A DNA stretch of 64,000 bases from Prochlorococcus marinus str. AS9601 (GCF_000015645.1 NC_008816.1:496001-560000); one strand, 5' to 3'. Positions 20,584 to 32,545 are shown, numbered from the stretch's first letter. The notes: generated by a model from the sequence alone, not told the origin. A program made the numbers and translations.

Positions 20584-21292
20584 CTTGAAACTAGCTTTTA
20601 TAACGGGTGCTACGAAAGGTATTGGTAGATCTACCGCAATTACTTTTGCCAATGCTGGCTGGGATTTAATTTTACTCTCCAGGAATATGGATTTAATGGA
20701 GAAACTAAAGAGCGAACTGTTGACCACTAAATCAAAAATTAACTTAGTAAAATGTGATTTATCTAATCCTCTAGAAATAAAGCATTGTGTTAAAGAGGCA
20801 ATTGACAAGTATGGGTGCCCTTCAGTATTGATAAATAATGCAGGTTGCGCATTTAATGGCCCTTTAGTTGAAATGGAATTAGGTCAATGGGAACAAACTA
20901 TTCAAATAAACCTCACAAGTGTTTTTCAAATTTGTAGTTCAATCATTCCTCACATGAGAAAAAATGGTGGTTTAGTTATTAATGTTAGTAGTCATGCTTC
21001 TTATAATGCATTCCCCCAATGGGGAGCTTATTGTGTTTCAAAATCTGCACTAGCTATGTTTACTAAATGCTTGAGGGAGGAGGAGAGGTCTAATTCAATA
21101 AGAGCGTGCACAATAACTCTGGGTTCAGTAAATACTCCTCTTTGGGACTCCGAATCAATCAATTCTGATTTTGATAGAACTTCTATGCTCTCCTCAAAAG
21201 AGGTATCAGAAACTATTCTCTACATGGCTCAAAAACCTGAATCACAATTGATCGAAGACTTGACTTTGATGCCTTCTGGCGGAGCCTTTTAA
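20558..21292 (+). CDS. Short-chain dehydrogenase/reductase
   Basis: This is a classical SDR: the nucleotide motif [18 protein letters not shown] (NNAG), active Ser in INVSSHAS, and YCVSKSA (YxxxK). The start is uncertain. A GTG at 20558 ([14 protein letters not shown]) and a TTG at 20543 both lie inside the end of accA in another frame. I take the GTG, giving 244 residues. The overlap means translation is probably coupled to accA. The substrate is unknown. FabG-like ketoacyl reduction is possible from the neighbourhood (ado, aar, accA), but the true FabG is normally a separate gene. Confidence 0.88.
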   Translation: MKSPKKPNNLKLAFITGATKGIGRSTAITFANAGWDLILLSRNMDLMEKLKSELLTTKSKINLVKCDLSNPLEIKHCVKEAIDKYGCPSVLINNAGCAFNGPLVEMELGQWEQTIQINLTSVFQICSSIIPHMRKNGGLVINVSSHASYNAFPQWGAYCVSKSALAMFTKCLREEERSNSIRACTITLGSVNTPLWDSESINSDFDRTSMLSSKEVSETILYMAQKPESQLIEDLTLMPSGGAF

Positions 21293-21353
21293 ACATTCTG
21301 TCTATCTGATTAATCTTAAAACAGTGATTTTTTTTAGTGCTATTTGAACCCGA

Positions 21354-21382
21354 TTGAACAAGCGAATGTGATATAGTATATG
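21354..21382 (+). promoter_or_regulatory. Candidate promoter of folE
   Basis: TTGAAC (21354-21359), a 17-base spacer, and TATATG (21377-21382) lie in the 153-bp gap upstream of folE. The match is moderate and was found by eye. Confidence 0.35.
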
Positions 21383-21445
21383 AGCAATTAAGCTTTTAGA
21401 AGATACAGTTAATTAAGTTGCATACAATTTTCTGTTTAAAATTTT

Positions 21446-22186
21446 ATGACCTCTACATTACCCAACGATAATATTAGAAACTTTGACGACCAGATTACTA
21501 ATAAACTAATTTCTGAAATTATTAGAGACAGAATTAAGAGTTCTGGGACAAGATTTAGTGCCAACGATAATATTGCAGATTTTATAAATCCTGGTGAATT
21601 AGAAATTTTAGAAAAAGAAGTAGCCTCAAGGGTTAAAGACTTACTAAAGTCCCTCGTAATAGATGTTGAAAATGATCATAATACTCAAGAAACTGCTGAA
21701 AGAGTTTCAAAAATGTATTTAAATGAAGTTTTCAAAGGCAGATATCATGAACAACCTAAAGTTACAAGTTTCCCTAATGACAAGAATCTTGATGAAATTT
21801 ATACAGTTGGCCCAATTTCTGTCAGATCTGCATGCTCACACCACTTAGTTCCAATTCTTGGAGAGTGTTGGATAGGAATTAAACCTGGAAATAAAGTAAT
21901 AGGACTTTCAAAATTTGCTAGGGTTGCTGATTGGGTTTTCTCAAGACCTCATATTCAGGAAGAGGCTGTTATGATCCTTGCAGATGAAATTGAAAAACTG
22001 TGTGAACCTAAAGGCTTAGGCATTATTGTAAAGGCCCAACATTATTGTATGAAGTGGAGGGGAGTCAAAGAGCCAAATACAAGCATGATTAATTCTGTTG
22101 TGAGAGGCGATTTTAGACACGATTTAAGCTTAAAACAAGAATTTTTTGAGCTTGTAAAACAGCAGTCCGCTACTAATAATTACTAA
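21446..22186 (+). CDS. folE: GTP cyclohydrolase I
   Basis: The enzyme opens GTP to dihydroneopterin triphosphate for folate and other pterins. Zinc-site motifs are seen: SACSHHLVPILGECWIG (Cys and His) and QHYCMKWRGVK (Cys). The core is about 190 residues. The N-terminal 60 residues are an acidic, polar extension, giving 246 in all. Its stop overlaps the stop of the convergent trpF by four bases (22183-22186), so no terminator separates the two transcripts. Confidence 0.96.
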   Translation: MTSTLPNDNIRNFDDQITNKLISEIIRDRIKSSGTRFSANDNIADFINPGELEILEKEVASRVKDLLKSLVIDVENDHNTQETAERVSKMYLNEVFKGRYHEQPKVTSFPNDKNLDEIYTVGPISVRSACSHHLVPILGECWIGIKPGNKVIGLSKFARVADWVFSRPHIQEEAVMILADEIEKLCEPKGLGIIVKAQHYCMKWRGVKEPNTSMINSVVRGDFRHDLSLKQEFFELVKQQSATNNY

Positions 22187-22839
22187 ATTCCTTTTAACAA
22201 CTTAAAAAGTTCCTCTGTTTTTTTAATATCTTTTAAACCCGGAGAAATTTCAATACTACTTGAAATATCTAGTCCATCAGGTTTGATATCTGTAAGTATT
22301 TCATTAATCCATTCAATTGATATTCCACCTGCTAACCACCAAGGTTTGCTAAATTGGAGATTCTTTAAATAAGAAGATTTTATTTTTTCCCCTGAACCTC
22401 CATAAGTTTCTTTATTCCAAGAATCAAGTAGGATAGCATCTACAAAATCCTCAAAAGGTTTTATTTTATCAATATCCTTTTCTGTTTTTATTCTGAAAGC
22501 CTTCCATAAGCCAATATTGGGAATTTTATCCCTTATTTTTTTGCAGTAATCAATATCTTCATCTCCATGTAATTGAATGATAGTTTCACTAGGGCTTCCT
22601 AAGAAATTTTTAATAATTAAGTCTATTGGACAATTCTTTACAACTGATACTCTCTCAATTTTTGGATAAAACCTTTCTAAGGTTTTAAAAATTTTTTTCT
22701 TAATCTCAGCTGATATAAATCTTGGCGACTCTTCCACTGAAATAATGCCGATAGCATGGGCTCCTAATTTTGAGACTTGAAGAGCTTGTTCTTCTGAAGT
22801 TAGCCCACAAATTTTAATTAAAGTATTAGTCTTGGGCAT
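22183..22839 (-). CDS. trpF: Phosphoribosylanthranilate isomerase
   Basis: This 218-residue TIM-barrel enzyme performs the Amadori step of tryptophan synthesis. It has the N-terminal IKICGLTSEEQA with the catalytic Cys, QLHGDED, AILLDSW, YGGSGEK, and LAGGISIEWINEIL near the C-terminus with GLDISSSIE. The length and motifs are normal. It stands apart from the other trp genes (trpA is at 52.9 kb), as is usual in cyanobacteria. It is convergent with folE. Confidence 0.95.
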   Translation of the reverse strand: MPKTNTLIKICGLTSEEQALQVSKLGAHAIGIISVEESPRFISAEIKKKIFKTLERFYPKIERVSVVKNCPIDLIIKNFLGSPSETIIQLHGDEDIDYCKKIRDKIPNIGLWKAFRIKTEKDIDKIKPFEDFVDAILLDSWNKETYGGSGEKIKSSYLKNLQFSKPWWLAGGISIEWINEILTDIKPDGLDISSSIEISPGLKDIKKTEELFKLLKGI

Positions 22840-22894
22840 ATGATTATCATGTATGTAAAATTAATATTATTGCTAAATATAGCGGAGTTTATTT

Positions 22895-24118
22895 TTGAGA
22901 AGTTGGCAAATTTTTAAAATATGGGGAATTCCCTTTAAAGTTCATCCTTATTGGTTTGCTATTCTCTTTTTATTCTCATGGAGTATAAGTAATCAGGTTA
23001 ATTTGACCTCAAGTGACATTTATAATACCAAAGAAGCTTGGATTATAGGATTTTTTACTTCTTTTTTCTTATTATCTTCAATTGTTTTTCATGAGATTTT
23101 TCGTACTTTTGTTTCTCTTAATCAGGGTGTAAAAATAAAAAATATTACTTTTTATTTTCTCGGAGCAATTTTACAAATAGATAAGTATTGTCAAACTGCT
23201 TTAGGTAATATAAAAATTGCAGTTGTTAAACCTCTTTTATGTTTCGCTACAGCATTTATCCTATTATTAGTTAGTAGCAACAGTGCATCCCAAGAACAAA
23301 TAGCAGTTAATGTAATTTCTAGAGTAGGTATATTTAATTTATTCTTAGGTTTCTTAAATTTGATTCCAATTGGTTCTTTAGATGGAGGAAATTTATTAAA
23401 AAGTATTATTTGGCATTTTTCAGGAAGTAAAAATAAAGGAAGAAACTTTCTCAATAAAGTAAATTTATTATTATCTTTTTTTGTTCTATTTTTTGGGATA
23501 GTTTGTTTATTTAGATTTAACTTTTACTTTGGTTTTATTCTTTCTCTTTTGGGATTGTTTGGAGTTAATTCTTCAAAATCTGAAAGTCAATTTTTTAAAA
23601 TTGAAAATATACTTAAATTTAGTAAAGTTTCTGAGATTAAATTAAAGCCGTTGAGGAAAATTGAATACGATTCAAATTTCTCAGAATTTAATACACTTAT
23701 AAAAAATAAAAAGGATATATCGGATAAATATTATTTTGTTACGAATAATGGTAGATGGACCGGTTTTGTTAATGAGAGTATTTTAAAAACTGTTTCCTTA
23801 AATAAATGGGAACGGAACTTTGTTGGAGATTTTAAGAAACCAATCGATAATTTTGAGAGTGTATCTTATAACGATAAATTATGGAGAACTATAGAAAGAC
23901 TTGAAGAAACAAATGAAGGTTTTTTGTTGGTCCTCAATGCTGCAGATATCCCTTTGGGGATAATTGATAGGTCAAAAATTGGGAACTTTGTATTGCATAA
24001 ATTAGGTTTAAATTTGCCTTCAGAGATTGTTAACAAATTAAACTTTAAAAATAACTACCCCTTAGGAATTGAATTGCCAAGAATAATTAATTCAATGAAG
24101 CAGAAAGGAGATCTTTAA
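22895..24118 (+). CDS. Site-2-protease-like membrane protein with a degenerate HExxH motif
   Basis: This 407-residue protein starts at TTG (LRSWQIFKIWG). The first 220 residues look like a cyanobacterial S2P/M50 metalloprotease: an N-terminal IPFKVHPYWF segment, several TM helices, and FLNLIPIGSLDGGNLLKS, which keeps N155 and D163 of the second metal motif. The first motif reads H66-E-I-F-R70 where active enzymes have HExxH, so one zinc His is Arg. The C-terminal half (about 230-407) resembles the CBS-domain region of related proteins (SEIKLKPLRKIEY; FLLVLNAADIPLGIID). I infer a non-proteolytic or altered protein. The frame is intact, so it is not a pseudogene by sequence. It ends four bases inside the convergent gene. 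Confidence 0.82.
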   Translation: MRSWQIFKIWGIPFKVHPYWFAILFLFSWSISNQVNLTSSDIYNTKEAWIIGFFTSFFLLSSIVFHEIFRTFVSLNQGVKIKNITFYFLGAILQIDKYCQTALGNIKIAVVKPLLCFATAFILLLVSSNSASQEQIAVNVISRVGIFNLFLGFLNLIPIGSLDGGNLLKSIIWHFSGSKNKGRNFLNKVNLLLSFFVLFFGIVCLFRFNFYFGFILSLLGLFGVNSSKSESQFFKIENILKFSKVSEIKLKPLRKIEYDSNFSEFNTLIKNKKDISDKYYFVTNNGRWTGFVNESILKTVSLNKWERNFVGDFKKPIDNFESVSYNDKLWRTIERLEETNEGFLLVLNAADIPLGIIDRSKIGNFVLHKLGLNLPSEIVNKLNFKNNYPLGIELPRIINSMKQKGDL

Positions 24119-24834
24119 TAACTCTTGCATAAAAATTTTCTAATATTTTTATTATCTATCTCAATATTTTTGAAATTTATATTTGATTTATTCTTTAGGA
24201 ATGAATTTCTTAAATGTTGAACTATTTCATCATTTGTTAGACCTAAATTTACTTTAGGTGGAGCTTCTTCTTTAAATAACTTGTACCATAAATCTTTTGA
24301 AGGATTAGTTTGAATCTCTCCATGTTGAAGGAATGCACCTTTTTTACGAAATTGAGCACTTCCTATTCTCTTAAACCCATCCTTATCAACTAAATCAGAA
24401 ATTAATGAAGTCCCAAAACAATTTGTTTTAATGTGTGATTTTCGTAAATTACCATATTGCAAGTTTAGACCTAATTCTCTAAAACTTTTAATCAACCAAT
24501 TATTAACCATTTCATAACTTAAGACTTTGTAGTATGTTTTTTTAAATGTTAATGCATATGTTATGCCTCCTGAATGCAAAACAGCCCCACCTCCAGACGG
24601 ACGTCTAACAATATTAATTTCCCCATTTGATAATAAATTTTCCCAATGAATAGGAATTTCTTTTTGATGATAGCCAATTGAAAGCCAATCTCCAGTCCAA
24701 TAGTAAAATCTCAATGTGAGAATTATTTCAGGATTCGAAATCGTCTGATCTAAAGAATTTAAATCTAAAGCCATTTGATCAAATCCCGGCAAATTATTTG
24801 TCGAGAAAATTAAAGCCTGATTTTCTATTCCCAA
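24115..24834 (-). CDS. Lipoate-protein ligase / octanoyltransferase-like (BPL/LplA/LipB family)
   Basis: This 239-residue protein has the family signature [19 protein letters not shown], with an N-terminal half giving a lipoyl/biotinyl transferase fold and a later [17 protein letters not shown] segment resembling LplA/LipM. Such enzymes attach octanoate or lipoate to the E2 and GcvH lipoyl domains. Which of ligase (LplA) or octanoyltransferase (LipM) applies cannot be settled; the conserved Cys of LipM-type enzymes may be that in TNCFGTS. Its end overlaps that of the S2P-like gene by four bases. Confidence 0.85.
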   Translation of the reverse strand: MGIENQALIFSTNNLPGFDQMALDLNSLDQTISNPEIILTLRFYYWTGDWLSIGYHQKEIPIHWENLLSNGEINIVRRPSGGGAVLHSGGITYALTFKKTYYKVLSYEMVNNWLIKSFRELGLNLQYGNLRKSHIKTNCFGTSLISDLVDKDGFKRIGSAQFRKKGAFLQHGEIQTNPSKDLWYKLFKEEAPPKVNLGLTNDEIVQHLRNSFLKNKSNINFKNIEIDNKNIRKFLCKSY

Positions 24835-24970
24835 AATTAACTATGTAGATTTATTAATGATAATTTTCAATAATGTTTTCTTTCAATTTGTTAATTACGT
24901 TACATCATTTTGTAATAGTGTTTCAAATTCCCTCTTTTCGGTGGAGAATATAAGAAATAATTTTTTTACC

Positions 24971-25075
24971 ATGGAGCCAACTCAAACAATAAATCTAATT
25001 GCATTAAGCCTCATAGTAGTTATTCATGCAGGAGTTTTAGCACTAAGACTAGGAATTAGTTTGGGTAGGAACTGA
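24971..25075 (+). CDS. psaM: Photosystem I subunit XII
   Basis: The 34-residue product [20 protein letters not shown]... is the whole PsaM: one TM helix, ending [10 protein letters not shown]. PsaM sits at the PSI monomer interface in the thylakoid membrane. The open frame runs further upstream to 24857, but that extension (Phe/Asn rich) is not part of the protein; the ATG at 24971 is the family start. It lies upstream of a small membrane protein and por. Confidence 0.95.
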   Translation: MEPTQTINLIALSLIVVIHAGVLALRLGISLGRN

Positions 25076-25157
25076 AATTTTATAGAAAAATTAAATTTAT
25101 AAGGTAATAATATAATAAAACTGAATTGATTTTCAGTAAAAATATCAAATACTAAAT

Positions 25158-25505
25158 TTGACAAAATCTTTTTATAAAAATAGTAATTTTTACAAAAAAT
25201 ATCTAGGGCCTGTATTTATAAAAAGACAACATAAACAGGACAATTTTGTATCTTTAATTTTTTTAATTATAAAAATATGCTTTTCCCTTTTAGCTATAAT
25301 AAGCTTGATTAAACTTGGTTATAGCTCCAAAGTAAGGTTGACAAGATTAAGGGAAATTCAAGACTCATTTTCATACGAAAAATATAGATTTAATTTTTTA
25401 ACAAATAAGTTTGACGATTTATTTTCTTCAGAAGGTGAGCAAAGATTTATGAAGGATCAGGATCAAATAATTTCTAGAGACATTATCAGAGTAATATGGC
25501 GTTGA
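25158..25505 (+). CDS. Small one-TM protein of unknown function between psaM and por
   Basis: This 115-residue frame starts at TTG (LTKSFYKNSNFYKKYLG). It has a basic N-terminus, one TM segment at about residues 30-49 (LIFLIIKICFSLLAIISLI), and a charged, likely coiled-coil region (RLTRLREIQDSFSYEKYRF). I do not recognise it as a named family. The position between psaM and por, and a layout typical of a conserved picocyanobacterial membrane protein, support it being real. A thylakoid or pigment-related role is only suggested by neighbours. Confidence 0.6.
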   Translation: MTKSFYKNSNFYKKYLGPVFIKRQHKQDNFVSLIFLIIKICFSLLAIISLIKLGYSSKVRLTRLREIQDSFSYEKYRFNFLTNKFDDLFSSEGEQRFMKDQDQIISRDIIRVIWR

Positions 25506-25558
25506 TAAGGCTGATTTAGAGTCAATTTTCTTATCATTTTTCTATTAACTTTTTTATA

Positions 25559-26563
25559 GTGAGCCAGAACAACAAAGGTCTAGTCCTAATAACAGGCACA
25601 ACTTCAGGAGTTGGATTAAATTCTTTAAAACCTCTTTTAAGATTTGGATGGGAAGTTATTGCTGTTAATCGATCAAATAAACGAGCGATAACAATAGCTG
25701 AGGAATTCTTGACAAAGGACGAAATTCAAAATGTTCACTTTATAGAAATAGATCTCTCAAACTTGGATGATGTAAGAAAAGGTTGTGATGAAATATTGGA
25801 AAGATTTAAAAAACCAATAAATTCACTTATTTGTAATGCAGCAGTTTATAAGCCGAGACTAAAGAGACCTGAAAGATCTCCTCAGGGCTTTGAAAACTCC
25901 ATGGCAGTAAATCATTTTGGACATTTTCTTATGATAAATCTGCTTATTGAAAATATTTTATCTTCAGAAAGAGAAATTGTATTAAATGGAAAATCTACTT
26001 TATTCAAGCCCAGAATTACAGTATTAGGAACTGTTACAGCTAATTTTTCAGAACTTGGAGGGAGGATCCCCATTCCTGCTCCAGCTGATTTGGGAGATTT
26101 ATCTGGATTTAAAAATGGTTTTTTATCTCCAATAAGTATGGCGAATGGGAAGAAATTCAAACCTGGTAAGGCTTATAAGGATAGTAAACTTTGCAATATG
26201 GTTACTGTTCAGGAATTATCAAAAAGATATTCTGCAGAAAAAATTATTGTTAACTCTCTATATCCTGGATGTGTTGCTGATACAAAACTTTTCAGAAATA
26301 CACCTTGGTTATTTAGATTTCTTTTTCCAATTTTTCAAAAATTCATAACAAAAGGATATGTGTCTCAAAGATTGGCAGGTGAGAGGGTAGCTCAAGTTGC
26401 GACCAGTAAAGAATTTGCTAAACCATCAGTGCATTGGAGCTGGGGAAATCGTCAAAAAAGTGGCAGAAAAGCTTTTTCTCAAAAGTTGTCAAAAAGAATA
26501 ATTGATGCGAAGACCTCTCAACAAACTTATGATCTAACAAAACAATTGGTTGGATTAGGTTAA
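25559..26563 (+). CDS. por: Light-dependent protochlorophyllide oxidoreductase
   Basis: This 334-residue SDR uses light and NADPH to reduce protochlorophyllide. It has the nucleotide motif TGTTSGVGLNS (residues 12-22), NAAVYKP, and the catalytic Y206/K210 in AYKDSKLCN. The POR-specific insert with DLGDLSGFKNG is present. The start is GTG at 25559. It faces chlL tail to tail with only 6 bp between the stops, so the two alternative routes for the same reaction are transcribed towards each other. Confidence 0.97.
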   Translation: MSQNNKGLVLITGTTSGVGLNSLKPLLRFGWEVIAVNRSNKRAITIAEEFLTKDEIQNVHFIEIDLSNLDDVRKGCDEILERFKKPINSLICNAAVYKPRLKRPERSPQGFENSMAVNHFGHFLMINLLIENILSSEREIVLNGKSTLFKPRITVLGTVTANFSELGGRIPIPAPADLGDLSGFKNGFLSPISMANGKKFKPGKAYKDSKLCNMVTVQELSKRYSAEKIIVNSLYPGCVADTKLFRNTPWLFRFLFPIFQKFITKGYVSQRLAGERVAQVATSKEFAKPSVHWSWGNRQKSGRKAFSQKLSKRIIDAKTSQQTYDLTKQLVGLG

Positions 26564-26569
26564 TTAAAA

Positions 26570-27457
<888 letters not shown>

Positions 27458-27601
27458 TTAAAGCTTAAAACACATTATTATTTATATTCTTGCAGCGCAA
27501 ATACACATGAAATATATTTCTAAACAAATATGTATTTAATTGTATTAAAAGTGTGAAATATGTTCTTATAACTGAATTTTTAGGATTAAATCTATTAGAT
27601 T

Positions 27602-27619
27602 ATGAGTGAAAATACTCAT
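27602..27619. other. Small hairpin downstream of chlB
   Basis: ATGAGT (27602-27607) and ACTCAT (27614-27619) form a 6-bp stem with loop GAAAAT. It lies 28 bp past the chlB stop in the chlL-chlB gap. There is no strong T-tract on the coding strand, so it could be a weak terminator, a processing site or chance. The rest of the 189-bp gap is AT-rich and shows nothing else. Confidence 0.3.
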
Positions 27620-27646
27620 GACTTAATTATAGTTTATTAGTAAAAA

Positions 27647-29218
27647 TTAATTGAAATATGCTTTGGCATCGTAAAGAGTTTCATCGCTTATCTCTGGAAT
27701 TCCTCTCAAGATTGCGTATTTTTCAGTATTTGTTTTAACTTTACCTCTTACAAAAAATGGAACTTTTGTTAATTCAGCTCTACCAGATTCAGTCCAGATA
27801 ATTCCTTCTTTACTATTTTTTTCTTTTTTCTCGTCAGAATTTAAAATGTTGTTTGTGTTTGTCGCTGTATGTCCTAAATGGCTTTGATGACCGTCGACAA
27901 ACTCAAAGTCATGTTTAAACATATCGATAAGATGCTCTTCTAATCCCATCATTAAGGGATGTACCCAATCATCAAAAATCACATTTGCTCCTTCCCATCC
28001 CATTTGTGGGCTATACCTTGCAGGAACATCTTGAACATGCATTGGCGTACTTATTACTGAACATGGAATGCCAAGTCTCTTGGCACTATGCCTTTCCATT
28101 TGAGTCCCTAAAACTAGTTCAGGTGCGGCTTTTTTCATTGCATCTTCTACTTCTAAATAATTATTTGTAATTAAAGCTTCTACATTTAGATCTTTTGCAG
28201 TTGCTCTTACCTGTCTTGCCATTTCCCTACTGTATGTACCAAGACCAACTACTTCAAAACCTAATTCCTCTTTGGCAATTTTTGCAGCCGCGATTGCATG
28301 TGTTCCATCACCAAAAATAAAAACCCTTTTGCCAGTTAAGTAATTAGAGTCAACTGATTTTGAGTACCAAGGAAGTTTTGATTTATTTTCTAATTCTTCT
28401 TTATTAGTCAAGGGGAGATCTAACTTTTTATGAACTTCATTTATAAATTCAATTGTATTTTTTATTCCAATTGGAATAGTGTTTGTATATTCCATTCCAA
28501 AGTTCCGTTTGAGCCATTCGCATGATGCTTCCGCAATTTCTGGATAAAGACAAATATTTATTTCAGCATCAATTAGTCTTTCAATATCATCTGGACTAGC
28601 ACCTAATGGAGCAACTACGTTTGTATCGATTCCTTGCTCTGAAAGTATGCGTTGGATTTCAATTACATCATCTCTGCATCTAAATCCCAGTAATGAAGGA
28701 CCCAATATATTGACTTTTGGTCTGCGACCTAACTCCTTCCACCTTAGAGGACTTATTTTTTCTGAAGAACTTACTTTCTCTTTCAAAAGAGTTCTTGTTA
28801 ATTGATAAAAAGTTTCTGAAGCTCCCCAATTTTCTTTCTTGCTATAGGCAGGTAATTCAAGATTAACAATTGGCATATCAAACCCCATTCCTTTTGCAAG
28901 AGCCCCAGGTTGGTCTTGGATTAATTCTGCCGTACAACTTTCTCCGACTAAAAGAGTTTTGGGTTTGAATCGTTCAACCGCTTCCTTAATATTTTTCTTC
29001 ACTAATTCAGCTGTATCGCCTCCAAGGTCTCTAGCTTGGAAAGTTGTATAAGTTACTGGAGGTCTTTGCCCCCTCCTTTCAATCATTGTAAAAAGAAGAT
29101 CTGCATATGTATCTCCTTGAGGGGCATGAAGAACATAATGAATATCTTTCATTGAAGAGGCAATTCTCATCGCACCAACATGTGGCGGTCCTTCATATGT
29201 CCATAGAGTTAATTCCAT
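27647..29218 (-). CDS. chlB: Light-independent protochlorophyllide reductase subunit B
   Basis: This 523-residue NifK-like subunit forms the ChlN-ChlB heterotetramer that binds protochlorophyllide. It opens [18 protein letters not shown], and D36 ([10 protein letters not shown]) is the unusual Asp ligand of the NB-cluster. The C-terminal part ends with the domain typical of ChlB ([19 protein letters not shown]), preceded by a variable polar linker. It follows chlN by 6 bp, so the two are co-transcribed. Confidence 0.98.
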
Positions 29219-29224
29219 ATTCTT

Positions 29225-30490
<1,266 letters not shown>

Positions 30491-30638
30491 TCAAGAGCTT
30501 ATAGTTCAAGCTTGCATACACTTTTTAATTTAAGAAAGTAATTAATAAGTTCTCTTACAAAATGAACACATTTAAAAAACTTATATGATTGTTTAAATAC
30601 TTAAATGGGAATTATGAAAAAAACTTTTGGAGCGTATT

Positions 30639-31007
30639 TTAATTTCTGTAGAAGGAATTTCCTTGACTTATTTTTGAAAGCTTCCACACATTTCTAGCTA
30701 TTTTAGTTGCTAATAATCCTGCTCTTTCTAACTTAGATTTCCCGGGCTTTGCCCCAATTAAAGCTGTTACTTCTGAAGTGGTTAAAGGTGCTCCAGTATT
30801 TATAGCCAATTGGGTTAACTCCAATCTATCTCTAAGGTTCTTAAGATTTACTTTTTCAATTTTATCTTCTTCTAACCAACTAAAAGATGGGTCTTTCTGA
30901 GATAGTTTTTGCATCAAGCTAAGGCTAACTAATCCAAGAGTTTGATCAGGAGTTAATTCCTTTTCAGTACCAGAAACATTTGGTTCTTTTTTTTGAGAAG
31001 TTCCCAT
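30639..31007 (-). CDS. Small protein of unknown function beside csoS1D
   Basis: This 122-residue protein is not recognised. The N-terminus (about 25 residues) is polar, followed by what appears to be a helical domain: LTPDQTLGLVSLSLMQKL, LKNLRDRLELTQLAIN, LTTSEVTALIGAKPG and ARNVWKLSKIS. The piece LTTSEVTALIGAKPGKSKLERAG reads like a helix-turn-helix, but that is only an impression. No signal peptide or TM segment is seen. It is divergent from csoS1D across 97 bp and follows the chl genes. Normal codon use and position support a real gene, and a link to the carboxysome is only suggested by proximity. Confidence 0.7.
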   Translation of the reverse strand: MGTSQKKEPNVSGTEKELTPDQTLGLVSLSLMQKLSQKDPSFSWLEEDKIEKVNLKNLRDRLELTQLAINTGAPLTTSEVTALIGAKPGKSKLERAGLLATKIARNVWKLSKISQGNSFYRN

Positions 31008-31104
31008 AAAAATGCATATCTTTTACTTGAAGTTATCGTTTTGTTGGAAGCATGCAAGTAAATTTAATAGAAAAAATGAACCATTATCCGTTATAGTCGC
31101 GTGA

Positions 31105-31875
31105 ATGGAACCAACTTCTAGTTTAAACAGAGGGGAACGAAAAAAAGGAAGTTCCCTAGTCACAGGATCTGAGGTGCAATCTCAGGCCAGTGGTGCAAGC
31201 TGTTTTATTACAACTGATTCAGAAAAGTCTTTGGTGTCCAGACAAGCAAGTCAAGTTGAGCAAATTGAGTTGAGAACATATGTTTTTTTAGATTCTCTTC
31301 AACCTCAATTAGCTGCATATATGGGGACGGTTAGTAGGGGTTTTTTACCTATACCTGGAGATTCATGCCTTTGGATGGAAGTTTCACCAGGGATGGCCGT
31401 TCATAGAGTCACTGATATTGCCCTAAAAGCAAGTAATGTAAGACTTGGTCAGATGATTGTTGAAAGAGCATTTGGCTCTCTTGCTCTTTATCACAAAGAT
31501 CAAAGTACTGTTTTACATTCTGGGGATGTTGTTCTAGATGCTATTGGAAGTGAAGTTCGAAAAAGAACCAAACCTTCAACAAGTTGGACAGAAGTTATTC
31601 GAGCTATTACTCCAGATCATGCTGTTTTAATAAATAGACAAAACAGAAGTGGATCAATGATTCAATCTGGAATGAGCATGTTTATATTAGAAACTGAACC
31701 GGCTGGGTATGTCTTAAAAGCAGCAAATGAAGCAGAAAAAGCATCAAATATAACTGTTGTAGATGTAAAGGCAGTTGGCGCTTTTGGTAGATTAACTCTC
31801 GCTGGGAAAGAAGGAGATGTAGAAGAAGCAGCAGCTGCTGCTATAAGAGCAATTGATGAAATTTCAAATTATTGA
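31105..31875 (+). CDS. csoS1D: Carboxysome tandem-BMC shell protein
   Basis: This 256-residue protein has two BMC domains, at about residues 55-150 and 155-256, after a polar N-terminal tail of about 50 residues. The second copy has the clear [31 protein letters not shown] pattern and the first shows [11 protein letters not shown]. CsoS1D forms pseudohexameric trimers that stack and have a gated wide pore, known from Prochlorococcus MED4. It lies apart from the main cso operon, separated by an ITPase gene on the other strand. A minor shell component that lets large metabolites such as RuBP pass is the accepted model. Confidence 0.95.
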   Translation: MEPTSSLNRGERKKGSSLVTGSEVQSQASGASCFITTDSEKSLVSRQASQVEQIELRTYVFLDSLQPQLAAYMGTVSRGFLPIPGDSCLWMEVSPGMAVHRVTDIALKASNVRLGQMIVERAFGSLALYHKDQSTVLHSGDVVLDAIGSEVRKRTKPSTSWTEVIRAITPDHAVLINRQNRSGSMIQSGMSMFILETEPAGYVLKAANEAEKASNITVVDVKAVGAFGRLTLAGKEGDVEEAAAAAIRAIDEISNY

Positions 31876-31882
31876 GAATTTT

Positions 31883-32467
31883 TTAATTTAAACCAATTTC
31901 TTTTTTGAGGTAAGGTGACATAATTCTGGCGGCTTTACCCCTGCTTCCTAATTTACTTAGTTGTGATTGTGATAGCTCACCGTATACACAATTAGCTTCT
32001 TTTACCCAAAAAACAGATTCGAACTCCCCATTTGGATATTTTGGAGTCTTAAGAATTTCTCCCCAGCATATTCCAGTTGTATCCTTCACTAAGTTTCCTG
32101 AGGGATCACATAAAACCATACAACTTATAAATCTCGCGCTCCTGTAAGGACTATCAGAAAGTTCATTAATTAATTTTTTAATTTTTTCAGCGTTATTTTT
32201 GGCATATCGAGCAGAATATATGCCTGGTCGACCATCTAAAACATCTACTTCAAGTCCCGAATCGTCAGCTATCGCCCAGGTTTTTGTCTCTAAAGCAGCT
32301 GCTTTTGCTTTTAAAAGTGCATTCTCAAAATATGTGTCTCCAGTCTCTTCGACATTTAAATATTCTGGTTGCTTCTGAACCCTTAAAGACAAAACATCCA
32401 GCATTGCCGAAATTTCAGAAACTTTAGTTTTGTTGCCACTCGCAATAGTTAGGACTGGAAGGTTCAA
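31883..32467 (-). CDS. rdgB: Non-canonical purine NTP pyrophosphatase (RdgB/HAM1 family)
   Basis: This 194-residue house-cleaning enzyme hydrolyses ITP, dITP and XTP to monophosphates. Motifs are TIASGNKTKVSEI at the N-terminus, ETGDTYFENALLKAKAAA, WAIADDSGLEVDVLDGRPGIYSARYA and the C-terminal LSQLSKLGSRGKAA. It sits on the opposite strand inside the cso region, 7 bp from csoS1D's stop, and divergent from csoS1. Its place between carboxysome genes is common in marine picocyanobacteria, but no functional link is known. Confidence 0.95.
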   Translation of the reverse strand: MNLPVLTIASGNKTKVSEISAMLDVLSLRVQKQPEYLNVEETGDTYFENALLKAKAAALETKTWAIADDSGLEVDVLDGRPGIYSARYAKNNAEKIKKLINELSDSPYRSARFISCMVLCDPSGNLVKDTTGICWGEILKTPKYPNGEFESVFWVKEANCVYGELSQSQLSKLGSRGKAARIMSPYLKKEIGLN

Positions 32468-32531
32468 AATAATAAATAAATTTAATGAAAATATTATCTT
32501 ACTTCAAAGCTAGATACGGAGACAGGAAAGG

Positions 32532-32545
32532 TTGAACATTCCACA
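32532..32545 (+). repeat. Direct repeat copy 1 (TTGAACATTCCACA)
   Basis: A perfect 14-nt copy of a motif found again at 32763-32776. In both copies GTAGACA follows within a short distance (after 5 bases here, 11 in the other). Confidence 0.8.

Noticed and set aside
24857-24970. N-terminal extension of PsaM
   Set aside because: PsaM is 34 residues in all known cases; the upstream in-frame part is a leader.
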